The position numbers and the translations under genes are program-made. The notes below the pieces were generated by a model. The model worked only from the letters and a program-made list of their open reading frames with translations, made no database searches and was not told the origin of the DNA. Positions 24,888 to 35,882 of a stretch of DNA of 64,000 nt are shown piece by piece (the first letter of the stretch is position 1; each line of letters opens with the position of its first letter). The stretch is from Icerya purchasi (taxonomy: Eukaryota; Arthropoda; Insecta; Hemiptera; Monophlebidae), in NCBI GenBank assembly GCA_039619475.1, contig CM077115.1, positions 486,969,352 through 487,033,351 of the forward strand, given 5' to 3'.

Positions 24888-27542
24888 TAATGATAATCGT
24901 ACTAATATTTGTACATATAAATATGTACGTTTCTAAATTCAGAGCCTAGTGACATCCCTGGACATAAATTAACATTGACCATTTTAATTTATTAAATGTC
25001 GAAAATTTATTGATGCGTGAAAAACTGTAATTATTTTAAAAAATAAAATTCATAAAATAATTTAAAGAATTATAAAGGAGAAGTAATTATCATTTATTGA
25101 CTAATTTATTAATTTCAAGTGATTTTTAATTCTTCGTAATCTCTTTTACGAAAAATAATACTCACTCATCCATAAAGAAGCATCGCTGATAGCAGCAATA
25201 ACCAATAGCATTCGAATTAAAATTCGGATTTACATTAGCAGCGCCGAACCGAATAAATTATTTTCATCCTGATTAAATTTTCCAGCTGACGAATAATATT
25301 TTACTTTTACTATGTAACGAACTACACTGGAGTATTAATATTTCTCTCTTTTTTTTTTTTTTTTTCATAAGAAATTCATGTAATTTGGAATTTATACATT
25401 CCTTCGGAAAATTAATTTTAATTTTTTATTTTTTTCTCAATGTATAATATAGTATCAATTTTATATTTTTGCATAATTTAAATTTATCGATTTTTTCTTG
25501 TTTAGACTTTAATTCATCTCGCGAGTTTCCAAATTTTACGCTAATTCAAATACCATAATTTATTATGTAGGCTGAAAAGGAATTTCTTGTAAGCAATTAC
25601 TTTTTGCCGAGGTTTATTTAGCTTTATTTAATTATTTCATTTTACGTTTCTTATCTCTAAAAATTTCTTTTTAATTTTAACCATTTACTCCTCACCGATC
25701 AGCCTGCACCGATGGGTACAGAGAGAGGCAGCAATGCGATGACAAACTTATGGAACATGAACAACAAAATGACCGAATGTGACCTAACCTATCAATCAAA
25801 GTGTAGTTTCAGATATAGAGAAGCTAATCTGACTACAAAATAACGCCATTCGCCTATACAAGATTCACTTCCCAGCGAATCCTAAATATTTTACACAGCT
25901 TAACCAGATTTCAAGAAAATCAACATACTCGCCTCCTAATTGAACTGCACATCAACACATCAAGGTAAAGAGAAGCAGAGTTCCAACTCTAATACCGCAA
26001 CGATTCTAACAGTTGCAAACCGCATCACACAATCATAGCACTCGTTAAATTAAATTCAGCGGCAAAAATCATGATCGCTCAAGAAACTGGAAAAGCCAAC
26101 TGCTCGATAGTAACCAATATAATTTCGTCATGAACTTCGCAGAATACCAAAATTTTGTGAAAAATGTAGCCTTCCACATAGATTATGTAAACTTTGCGTG
26201 TGACTGCAGAACCGATAAGGAAAGTTTAATCCACACGATGTCAATAATTAAGCCATATTTGAACGGAGCGAGTATAAAGAGAAGATGTTCTCGTACTACA
26301 TATAGCGACATAAGCGAGCCAGGCCGTGCCCAGAATTGGAGGAGGGAGGGGTCGAAAATTTTCTTCGCACACTTACTTTATAAATAACAATACATTTTTC
26401 ACTAATATCCCTATACTATTAATAATTTCCATAATTTTGATTTATACATTAATAATTTACATGAATGAATTACCCCCCGTATATGAACATTAATAAAAAT
26501 TACACATATGTTATTGATTATGCTCGTAATAAAACGTTTTTCCTTAAGATATTAATGAAGTGCCTGAAAATATGGAGCATATTTTTTCTTTTTTTTTTTT
26601 TTTTAATGAAAGAACATCTTAAAAATCATCAATATTTATTTCAAATTTTTGATTTTTTTCCCAGATTTCGTGTATTTATAATAACTATTTCAATTCTAAT
26701 AGGGGAGATCCCCTTCCCGAGGACACGACCCTGAAGCGAGGTAAATCCGTCAAACACAAATTGAAAAATAGCGACGTAAAGCATACATATGTTAATTATC
26801 TGTATACTGGTAATACTCTTGGAAATTAAAATCAGTGTATCACTGAATTAAATTTATTCCAAAATAGGACTAGTATGTAACGTAGACAAAACGTGCTGCG
26901 AATGAAACGTAACGAGGTCGAAACGTTGAGCAAAACCAGAGAGTTGCAATAAAGAGAACGAATTACATAAAAGAAATTTTCGACGTAGATTTGATAATAC
27001 TGATGCGAAGCGAGGTTTCGAATAATGTGATAATAAGAATGAATTATATCTTAAAGAGAAATCGGAAAAATGATACAAGGATACCACTGAAAAATATAAG
27101 TCGTTCAGGGCTGAGTGTAAATTCGCTGCGAGTATTATAAGAACATAAAAGATTCAAAAGGAGCCGATATAATAGCTGATGCAGCTTCTGTAAAACAATA
27201 AAGGGTGTATAATAGCGACAGGGGAAATGTAACTGGTGTTGAAAAAAAAGTTCAAATGAGTACAGCTCTAACAACTCATTTAACATGAGTATAGTACAAG
27301 CGCATTTCGCATAGTGACAATCCAGAATTAAAAAATCAAATATACGAAAGATGATATAATACTATCGCAAATGAGTATATACCAAGAAATTAATTAACAT
27401 CTTGATAATGACGTAGTTCGTCGAAACTAGTCGATGTTTTTGAATGTTTTTTAATATTTATAATATATTTTGTGTATCTTTTGAATGATAATTTTATTAT
27501 TTACGTTCGGCATAATATTTTGAATCGATTACTTTTTTAAAT

Positions 27543-27580
<38 letters not shown>

Positions 27581-28267
27581 GCATTTGGTACTGATGCGCC
27601 TCCGAATGCTGCATTATTGAGTAGAAACTGCCTCCGATTTCAGAGGCAAAAACGTTTCCTATGCAAAATTTTGCCAGATGACTTAAAAGACCATGAATCG
27701 CTTTTTAGCCAAACGTTACGCGGAATCAAAAATGACCTACAAAGATGCACTTGAGTTCAAAGAAATTCCACCAGACTCCTCTGCTATAGAATAATTATTT
27801 CGCCCCTATTTAAAAGACCTTTAATTGTTATGATACATGAACAGCTCCCTTCCGTCTCATTTTATTGGCAACGACGTCGGCGGCAGTGACAACCGGAATT
27901 CATATATGATGCGTATAATTTCATCAGCTGTTTTTAAGTAAACGTAACTGATATATAAGTAATATTCAGAGTCAAAAAAGATATAAATGTATATCGATTG
28001 CATGCAGATATATGTACCTTTTTATTTAGCTTATCTTTTCCTTGTTTGCGGACATAACGTACTTAAATAGTATTACGATAAAAAACGTTATTTAAAAATT
28101 GCACTAAAATTAATTATTATTAACGAAGTAAGTAAGGACGTGAAATAAAGCATCAGTTATATCAAATCCTTTAATAATACACCTTGAAATGGGGTTGCCA
28201 AGTTTTTTAGAATACAATATGATTAATCTTATATGATTTTAAAAATTTATAGTTCCGTTCATACATC
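23008..28267. other. gene-free AT-rich stretch with microsatellites
   Basis: No gene is supported over 5.2 kb. It contains an (AAT)n microsatellite at 24838-24886 and a (CA)n(TA)n tract at 27542-27581. Frames at 24284-24547, 26130-26387 and 26854-27286 show no recognisable family. A short coding-like segment near 27692-27793 (MNRFLAKRYAES and on, 33 codons) stands out by composition, but I cannot identify it. Confidence 0.5.
28262..28267. repeat. candidate target-site copy of the older element (TACATC)
   Basis: These six bases directly precede the older Polinton-like terminus at 28268. If the older element made a 6-bp duplication like the young one, TACATC should also follow its right end outside this window. 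Five of the six bases match the young element's duplication TACATT. Confidence 0.35.
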
Positions 28268-30798
28268 AGTAGTCAATAAATACCGGACCTGGCGGGTCTG
28301 ACGTCATAACCCCAGAACTGTGTGCAGAGGGCAAAAAGTAACCCAATTTCTTGCACGGGCGCCGAAAATTCACCCAAGTTTCCCCAATTTTCCCCAAATT
28401 TCCTGCAATTTTTCGCAATTTTCCTCAATTTTCTACAAATTTCCCCCAATTTTCACTGTACAGGTTCCGCGCATTTCCGATAGTTCGAACCAATTAAAAA
28501 CTAACCCAAGTATATTATTTAATACCTGAAACTAACCCAAGTCCCCGTCCACCCCTCCTGTCTACAGCGTTACCGCGATCTTTTTAATTAATTCAAAGTC
28601 TAAGTATATGTAACATAAAATTAGCCTAAGTATTTATTTTTAATGTGTAGAGAGTAGAAAGTAACCAATTATAAATTAACACAAGTATATTATTTAATGT
28701 CCGAAACTAACCCAAGTCCCCACTCACCCCTCCCGCCCACAGAGTTACCGCGATCTTTTTAATTAATTCAAAGTCTAAGTATATGTAATATAAAATTAAC
28801 CCAAGTATATTATTTAAAGCCCGAAACTAACCCAAGTCCCCACTCGTCCCTCCTGCCCACTGCGCTACCGCGATTTTTCAAAATTCAAGGCCTAAGTATG
28901 AAAATTCCAAATTTAACCCAAGTATACTATTTAAAGCCCCGAATCTAACATATGTCTCCACTCGCCCCTCCCACGATCCCACGCATATATTCAACAAAGC
29001 GTTAGCCGCCGCAAAAGCATACGTACCGTTCCCGCGCATGCATCGTCCGTTCCCGATACCGCGATCTTTTTTTTTAAAAATATTTCGAAGTCTAAGTATA
29101 AAAATTCCAAAATTAGCCTAAGTATATTTTTTAATTTTCGCGATTCCCCGTTTGTACAGGTAAATGTGGAAACATACACGCCGTTCCCGCGCATGTATCC
29201 ATCATAACGTTAACCACAGTGAAAGTGCACTCCCATTCCCACGCATCGCGCCTTCTACTATCATGTGTATGTATTATACATGCCTTTGCGTGTAATATAT
29301 GTAGCATACTTTTTAATTTTAATTTTTCAAGGTTGGGAGAGGTAAAATTTTGCCGGAGTGATAAAAACGTCTGAATCTCAACACTTAGAACCCAAATTTT
29401 AAAGGAATTTTCCGAGACGCGCTCCGTTCCGGCATTTTTTTTTTTAAATTTTATTTTTAAAGAAAATATTTGAACGTTTCATCAGTCGAATGAGAGCGGG
29501 TGAGTGTGCTGCTACGAGATGTATTATGTAAACGCGACCGCGGCTGAAATGGAAATATTTAAATGTTCCAGCAACTAGTTGAAACTGTCACGAGGTGCAG
29601 GAGGTGAATTCCAGTCGTTCGTTCGAAATTAACTAGTCGATCATCTATGCGCACTCTCACACGCCACCGATAGAAACCTGTTCGCGATCGCTACACGTTC
29701 ACACACACGCACATACACACCGGCATTTGATATATATTTTTTCTACATATTTTTTCGTCTTTTTCCGCTTCCGATCTTATTTGTAATTCGTTGATTCTTT
29801 TTTTTATTTTTCCGTATTCTCCGTTCATTGCAAAAGCACACCATCAATTCATGCACATCTATCAAGCATTATGTTAGCCTCTACAAAGGTATGTACACTG
29901 TAATTTTCCATACACGCTCCTGTCGCCACCGAAATAAACGCCGCGATAACACTCCCACACACACATACACGCCACCACTTCGTATATATTTTACTTTCGA
30001 GTCAAAATATTATAGAATTAGCCTAAGTATATTTTTCTTTTACGCTTCTGTTTATTTCTTCCGAACCTTCATAATTTTTATATTTTTTTTTCTCCGATTC
30101 TAAAAATAAATCTGTCAATGTATTAGCCACTTTCTCCCTCGCACAGATTATTCCCTCACATTCATCTGCTACCGGTAGTTCTCATTTCATTCTTATTAAT
30201 TTTTTTCAAGTCTAATATTATAGAATCAGCCTAATTATATTTTTTTCGCTTCCAATCATTTCCTCCGACCGTTGATAATGTTTTTATTGTATTTTTTTCT
30301 CAGGTTCTAAAAATAAATCCATTGATATCTTCACTAGTATGATTGCGCACACATCTTCTGCCGATATTTCTCATATTGTTCATAATAATTTTTCATGTCT
30401 ATGTATTATGGAATTAGTCTAAAATATATTTTTTCCCCTCTAAAGACTTTTTCCAGACGTAAGTATTCAAAAATTAATTCGAGTATATTTTTATTTAACG
30501 CGGTGTCATAATTTCCCTCTCCCCTATCCACCCTACACAAATTTCAATTCTTTCTTATTATTTTTCATGAGCACATCCCACTGAAACTATAGTAAAACCG
30601 CACCATACATTCCCACACATGCATATGCTACCACTGATTTTCCCTGTACTCATAATAATTTTTTCTGAGTCTACTAGCTTAAAATTATTTTATTTTTCAA
30701 ATACTTTTCCAGATCTTTTCATGATATATTTTATTTATTTTTAAGACTCCATCAAACCCTCAACCGACACTTCTCACGCATGTTCTCCATTATACATT
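28268..30798 (+). mobile_element. left terminal part of an older Polinton-family element
   Basis: It starts AGTAGTCAATAAAT at 28268 and carries CTGGCGGGTCTGACGTCA shortly after, closely matching the outer end of the intact Polinton at 30799. It then repeats the same organisation: runs of TTTCCCCAATTT and iterons containing AACCCAAGTATATTATT and CCCGAAACTAACCCAAGTCC (several copies between about 28500 and 28970). From about 29050 it changes to diverged units of about 190-210 bp, each with a GAATTAGCCTAAGTATATTT-like core (for example near 29110, 30015, 30225 and 30415). No genes. The young Polinton interrupts it at 30798, and the same type of unit resumes after 52007, so both flanks belong to one element. 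Confidence 0.75.
30793..30798. repeat. 6-bp target-site duplication, left copy (TACATT)
   Basis: TACATT directly precedes the element's first base and is repeated exactly at 52001-52006. Six bases is the length known for Polinton/Maverick insertions. Confidence 0.95.
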
Positions 30799-31575
30799 AG
30801 TAGTGAATAAATGGCGACTCTGGCGGGTCTGACGTCACAACCCCAATTCCTGTCCCGGAGGCGAAAAGTCACCTAAGTATTTTATTCGGGAGGCAAAAAT
30901 TCACCCAATTTTTTATTCCGACGCCGAAAATTCACCCAAGTTTCCCCCAATTTCCCCCAATTTCCCCCAATTTTTCTCAAATTTTTCCAATTTTTTTGCA
31001 AATTTCCTCCAAATTTCACCCTACAGGTCCCGCTCGTTTCCGATAAACCGAACCGATTATAAATTAACCCAAGTATAATGTTTAAAGCCCGAAACTAACC
31101 CAAGTCCCCACTCTTCCCTCCCGCCCACAGCGATACCGCGATTTTTCAAAATTCTACGTGTAAGTATAAAAATTCCGAAATTAACCCAAGTGTAATGTTT
31201 AAAGCCCGAAACTAACCAAACCACCGCTCGCCCTCCTGGGATATCTCTAAAGCGCACGCGCCGTTCCCCCGCATTTCCGATAATTCGATGCGTTTAAAAA
31301 TTAACCTCAATATAATATTTAAAGCAGGAAAATAACCTAAGCCCCGCTCGCCCTCCTAGCATACTTAGAAGGTGCACGCGCCGTTCCCGCACACTTGTCG
31401 ATCGTTCGCGATACCGCGATTTTTCAAAATTCTACGTGTAAGTATAAAAATTCCGAATTTAACCAAAGTGTAATATTTAAAGCCAGAAACTAACCTAAAC
31501 CCCCCTTCTTCCTCTTTTTCCATTTGTACATATTTTTTATTTTTCAGGGCGTAAGTATTATAAAATTAGCCTAAG
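30799..31575 (+). repeat. left terminal inverted repeat of the Polinton, about 777 bp
   Basis: It matches the reverse complement of 51336-52000. In the outer roughly 480 bp I noticed only one substitution. After that, the left copy has about 120 bp that the right one lacks, bounded by direct repeats of GCACGCGCCGTTCCC, and the inner part shows more substitutions. Inside are iterons with AACCCAAGTATAATGTTTAA cores and CCCAATTT runs, which may be replication or promoter signals. The following 31576-32028 holds no gene I recognise, only AT-rich leader sequence before the first gene. Confidence 0.93.
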
Positions 31576-32028
31576 ATTTTTTTTGATTTTTTTATTTCTA
31601 CACACTCGCTTCAACCATCACTATATATGACGTTGCATGCAAACACTTTCAAAACCATTGAAACAGGATCTTAATATTCTTATAATTTCTATTCCAGTCG
31701 ATACATTATTACGGAACCACGCCCTACATGTACACACTAACATAAACACACTTATACCCATATCCTTGACTACTTTGTTCGTATACACATATGTAACCGA
31801 CTTTCTCCGATAGAACGACATTTTTCTGACGCAACATTTCCACTGCCACACCCGATTCAAAGGTAGTTAATGAGGTAGATCATTGAACGGATTCATTCGA
31901 TCGTTCACTATTAATTTCTCGTCAAACGCATACACGTTCTCTAAGCAGTGTTCATCACGAGTTTTTAAGATTTTAATAACTTTTTTAATTTTTTTCGTTT
32001 TCATAAAAATTATTTCATTACAATCATC

Positions 32029-32856
32029 ATGAATACCGATACTGTTACCGCGAACAATTCGAAACCAGAAAATACCGCAGAATTTATTCAACATTTTTTC
32101 GAATATGATAATGACGATGTTGCGCTGAGCGGTTTTCCAGATACACATATGCCACCACCGCCACCACCACCATCAATATCGCAAAATCCAACAAATTCAC
32201 AAGAGGCAGATAATTCATCACAGACTCAGTTCGCACAATATTTACATTCACCACCGTTAACGCAAATTCCGCTACCACCTCCATCTGAAGATATCAGTCC
32301 GTCAAAGGTTGAACTTCCGAAAGAAATAATCAATCGACGCGCTGTAATCTACGTAAAAGATCTGAACGACGCTGAGAATAAAAATAGTTTTCTGTTTGCC
32401 GTTTTGGCAAAGTTTACGAAAAATCCGTTTTCGATGTGGCAGTATAATTTATTACAGAATGTGTACGATTTCAACTTCATACGATTACCGGTACGTTCAT
32501 TAGCAGATATTGAAACCTTCGAACGAACGAATAGTGTATCTATTAACTTATACAAATTAATAGAAACCGATGGTGCCGATGCTGAAACGTGCAAGTATAA
32601 AATTAAAGTCGTTTATGCATTCCGAAAAAACCATAGTATTTTAAATCATCGTAATCATACAAATATGTTGTACTGGGGTTCGAATGGTAATTTCCAGTTT
32701 GCATGGATTAAAAAATTTAGTCAACTCATACGAATTCAATCGCCGAATGCTAAATTCTCATGCTGGGGATGTCTGGATTCAATGAAAGACGAATTCGAAC
32801 ATAACAACAATCATCGTTGCGACGCGATCAGTTGGCGTAACATGCATTTTATGTAA
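32029..32856 (+). CDS. stand-alone homologue of the polymerase N-terminal zinc domain
   Basis: 275 residues from an ATG at 32029. Residues 1-100 are low complexity, with a poly-Pro tract (about 42-48) and Ser/Gln-rich sequence. Residues about 102-264 align with residues about 170-321 of this element's own DNA polymerase. Shared features are RAVIYVK against KAVINVK, VLAKF against MLAKF, a FER/FEK-N-SINLY/SINVY block, a FAWIKKFSQLIR against FCFIKNLERLVR block, and a zinc site (C245, C248, His258 or 262, C264) matching the polymerase's Cys/Cys/His/Cys. It lacks exonuclease and polymerase motifs. The role is unknown. Priming, origin binding or regulation of the polymerase are possibilities, but inference. 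An AATAAA lies about 15 bases after the stop. Confidence 0.8.
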   Translation: MNTDTVTANNSKPENTAEFIQHFFEYDNDDVALSGFPDTHMPPPPPPPSISQNPTNSQEADNSSQTQFAQYLHSPPLTQIPLPPPSEDISPSKVELPKEIINRRAVIYVKDLNDAENKNSFLFAVLAKFTKNPFSMWQYNLLQNVYDFNFIRLPVRSLADIETFERTNSVSINLYKLIETDGADAETCKYKIKVVYAFRKNHSILNHRNHTNMLYWGSNGNFQFAWIKKFSQLIRIQSPNAKFSCWGCLDSMKDEFEHNNNHRCDAISWRNMHFM

Positions 32857-33032
32857 ACTATTAAAAAAATAAAGAAGTACATTTTTTTCTTTTTCACATA
32901 TTTTTTTATTTTTCAAAAAACTTTTACAATGTTTTCTTTCGAAATATATAACGCATGTAAACTTTATTACAATATAATATATAATAATAAATAGTTTCAT
33001 ATATTTACATTTCTTATTTCATAAACTTAAAA

Positions 33033-33920
33033 TTATTTTAAAATTTTCGATTTTACTATAGTTGATAATATATTCCCAACTCCAGTCTGTATTAAAGCCT
33101 CTTGATCCTTACGTTGAATAGTTGAGTTAATATCATGCAACTGTTCAGTTAAATTATCAGTTTTTACAGCTAATTGAACCGTATCTACGGCACGATGTAC
33201 TTTTTCCCTTTTAATTTCTTCACGAACTTTATCAATCATCTCCATAAAATGCTTTTCAATTTCTTCACGTTGTTTATCAATTATTTCCTTAAAACGTTTT
33301 TCTATTTCTTCTTTTTGTTTATCCATTATTTCCTTAGTAATATATTTATCCAACAATACGGTTACTTTCCCATTTAACTCATTTATTAAACCTCCAAATA
33401 TTTGAATTGTACTTTTCACATCATTTTCATGTTTTGAAACTCGCGTAGATAACGATGAAGAATCACTCGAAACCGTATTTAATTTATCCATTAGTTTTTT
33501 AATTTGTTCTTCATACATTGAAAACTTAAATATTGTATCATCCTTAAATTTTAACACATCTTCACTCAACATATCAATACTGATCTTATGAATCCCGATT
33601 TTCGAAATATTATCGCTAATTTTATCATCTAAATCTTTATGCAAAAACATAATTCGAGCGTGTAATGCAACATTTTGTTCCATAACAAACGAATTCAATT
33701 GCTCAACTTTTTTGTGTATTTCATGTATTTCCGCAGCTGTGAGAGTTTTTATCTGTTTGTAAGATACAACTTCAGACTCTGAAGGTTCTCGATAGATCGT
33801 ACTAACGTTTAATAATCGTTTTCCTTTAAAGTTATAATTTCCGCTAGAATCTAATTCAATCGTTGTTGGTGCTCCAGAACCACCTTCTGGCATATATTTA
33901 CCACTCTTATGAAGTGGCAT
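33033..33920 (-). CDS. coiled-coil protein, putative fibre or tail-spike-like protein
   Basis: 295 residues. The N-terminus is Gly-rich (MPEGGSGAP), followed by a segment at about 28-55 (SGNYNFKGKRLLNVSTIYRE) that resembles the shaft-entry motif of trimeric phage and virus fibres, where K-I-N-V is followed by a proline and a K-Y/Q-I segment. Long heptad-like stretches follow at about 65-215, with repeated EIIDKQREEIEK-type units at about 198-240 and a shorter helix to the C-terminus. No membrane segment. It lies 11 bases downstream of the integrase gene on the same strand, so it is probably expressed with it. A structural attachment role is inference from fold pattern only, and it could instead be a scaffold. 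Confidence 0.6.
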   Translation of the reverse strand: MPLHKSGKYMPEGGSGAPTTIELDSSGNYNFKGKRLLNVSTIYREPSESEVVSYKQIKTLTAAEIHEIHKKVEQLNSFVMEQNVALHARIMFLHKDLDDKISDNISKIGIHKISIDMLSEDVLKFKDDTIFKFSMYEEQIKKLMDKLNTVSSDSSSLSTRVSKHENDVKSTIQIFGGLINELNGKVTVLLDKYITKEIMDKQKEEIEKRFKEIIDKQREEIEKHFMEMIDKVREEIKREKVHRAVDTVQLAVKTDNLTEQLHDINSTIQRKDQEALIQTGVGNILSTIVKSKILK

Positions 33921-33931
33921 TATGTAGTCTG

Positions 33932-34915
33932 CTAAATATTTACTAAAACTTTATTATCGATCCAGGAATTTTCCGAACTCGGGAATCCTAACCACTTAAC
34001 TAATGATTTTCCACCTCGTCGTTGAATAACACGTTCAATTAAATATACGTCAGGATAGGATGTTTTTTGTAATTCTTCAGCATAAAAAGTACCAACTAAC
34101 AATTTACCAGTTCTATCTTTTAACGTATATGTCGTAGGGAAAGTAGAATTCACCGTATTTATAGTAAATAATTCACCGGTCCAGTTAGGAGTATAACCTT
34201 TCTCCAGTAATGTTTTAACTTTACTAATACGAACTATATCACCAACTTTAAATTTTTTCGATCCGCTCGGGGTAGAGAAGCGATCGGTTGCTTTACTACA
34301 TTCCTTCGCTATATTTTCAGCAACTTGTCTTTCAACGTTCTTATTTACATCGGTAGGTGCAAATTTTATCGTACGATGTATTTTTGTATTATATTTTCGG
34401 GTAAGTTCTGGCAAAACTTGTAACCAGCGTTTATTACGATTAGCGGTAAATTCTTTCCATATCCAATTCTTTATTGTTCGATTAAAACGTTCTACAATAC
34501 TCGCTTTAAGCGGCGAATGAGTACTATATAAATTAATATTATATCGATTTAAAACAGCTCGTACTTGCGGATTATAAAATTCAGTACCCTGATCTGTTTG
34601 CAAATGTTTAGGAGGTTCAATACCTCTTTCAGTTAAAATTTTTTCAAATGCTTTAGCAATTATTGGACCGCTTTTTTTCTTTATAGGTATGGTCCATGCA
34701 AATTTAGAAAATGTATTTATTACGGCTAATATAAATTTATTCCCTTGATTGAATCGTGTGTATTGTGTCATATCAATCAAGTCAGCTTGCCATAAATCGT
34801 TCAATCCGAAAATCTGTACACATCGTGTCTGATAACGTTTTCGCGCAGGTTTATGAAGTTCATCAGCTATACCACGTTGTAATGATTTCAATGCAGATGT
34901 TTGTTTTGTAGACAT
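33932..34915 (-). CDS. Polinton integrase with C-terminal chromodomain
   Basis: 327 residues. It inserts the linear genome into host DNA, acting on the terminal repeats and creating the 6-bp duplication. The retroviral-type core carries the DDE triad: D45 in WQADLIDM, D108 in LQTDQGTEF, and E142 in SIVERFNRTIKNW. An SH3-like segment lies at about 222-285 (FKVGDIVRISK, then FYAEEL). The last 39 residues form a chromodomain (VYLIERVIQRRGGKSLVKWLGF, then NSWI), which in related integrases reads histone marks and directs targeting. The N-terminal zinc-binding region is short or absent. The ATG is at 34915, 13 bases after the next upstream stop, and the frame is intact. Confidence 0.95.
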   Translation of the reverse strand: MSTKQTSALKSLQRGIADELHKPARKRYQTRCVQIFGLNDLWQADLIDMTQYTRFNQGNKFILAVINTFSKFAWTIPIKKKSGPIIAKAFEKILTERGIEPPKHLQTDQGTEFYNPQVRAVLNRYNINLYSTHSPLKASIVERFNRTIKNWIWKEFTANRNKRWLQVLPELTRKYNTKIHRTIKFAPTDVNKNVERQVAENIAKECSKATDRFSTPSGSKKFKVGDIVRISKVKTLLEKGYTPNWTGELFTINTVNSTFPTTYTLKDRTGKLLVGTFYAEELQKTSYPDVYLIERVIQRRGGKSLVKWLGFPSSENSWIDNKVLVNI

Positions 34916-34928
34916 ATTTTTTTTAAAA

Positions 34929-35882
34929 TCAGTACGGTAGTTGAATGTATCCTTCTTCAGCTAACTCTTCCTCGATCGCTAAAATTTCGTTGTCTACACC
35001 AGTATTACCACTTTGCTTAGATGCGTGTAGTAATTGCAATCGTTCAACTAATTCATTCGGATCATTCCAGTATTCGATACGTTGATTTCCGAGACTTACT
35101 CTAGCATTGACATTATTATATATACGTTTCCTCTTTACATTCAAATGATTTTTGTAATAGCCTTCTCCACGGTGCTGACTAGCTCGAAACATTGGTCGAA
35201 TTATATTCTTATATTTCGTAGTGGGAAGACCTTTCAATTTACCATCGGAACGTAAATGAGCTCCCGTAAATTCCAGTAATTGTTTATATATTTCCAAATC
35301 ATCGCTAGTATATTCATTCTTATCTACATTCGTCTCCAATAATAAATGCATTAGACCCTCAGTGTACGGGAATTTCATACGACTATTCCCTTTTCCTAAA
35401 TATATTTCTCCGCGATTTTTATTCCATGAAATTGTTGTTGTACCCAACATATACTCATCGGTAGCAGGATTATACTTTATTCCGTAAAATAAATCTCTAG
35501 GCATAGGATCATCTCCGTCAATACGAAAAGAACCCATTTCACTTAGATTAAATGAATCATATTTTATTTCTTCATCTACATCAGTAATTCTATCTTTCCT
35601 GGGAGTACTATGCATCAATTTTTGTTTTACAACTGGAGAATCAGTTATTGTATCGACATCCTTTATCTTTCTTTTCGGTTTTTGTAATGCTTCACGAATC
35701 TCCGACAATGGTTTTGTAATCGGTTCAAGCACTGCGGCTGAAGTATTTGTAATAGATTTACTCTCTGACTTTAATGAATTATATTTATTCATTATATCAG
35801 CACGTATTTTTTCCAATTCCGTTTTAAGTTGTAATTCATCTTCGATATTTCTTTTAACGCTATTCTTCGCCATCTTTTTCAT
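34929..35882 (-). CDS. conserved Polinton-associated protein of unknown function
   Basis: 317 residues from the ATG at 35882; the frame is open a little further upstream but without ATG. The N-terminal 75 residues are helical and Lys/Glu-rich (LQLKTELEKIRADIMNKY). A globular part includes FYGIKYNPATDEYMLG and GEIYLG. The C-terminal region YWNDPNELVERLQLLHASKQ, followed by GNTG and NEILAIEEELAEEGYI, is a signature I know from many uncharacterised arthropod proteins next to Polinton integrases (DUF8207-like, from memory). The start overlaps the end of the ATPase gene by 23 bases. Its position between ATPase and integrase suggests a virion or packaging role, unproven. Confidence 0.8.
   Translation of the reverse strand: MKKMAKNSVKRNIEDELQLKTELEKIRADIMNKYNSLKSESKSITNTSAAVLEPITKPLSEIREALQKPKRKIKDVDTITDSPVVKQKLMHSTPRKDRITDVDEEIKYDSFNLSEMGSFRIDGDDPMPRDLFYGIKYNPATDEYMLGTTTISWNKNRGEIYLGKGNSRMKFPYTEGLMHLLLETNVDKNEYTSDDLEIYKQLLEFTGAHLRSDGKLKGLPTTKYKNIIRPMFRASQHRGEGYYKNHLNVKRKRIYNNVNARVSLGNQRIEYWNDPNELVERLQLLHASKQSGNTGVDNEILAIEEELAEEGYIQLPY

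Noticed and set aside
31057..31257. Matching 66-codon frames in both terminal repeats (also at 51542-51742)
   Set aside because: They coincide only because the terminal repeats are copies. The content is iteron sequence, with no family motif.
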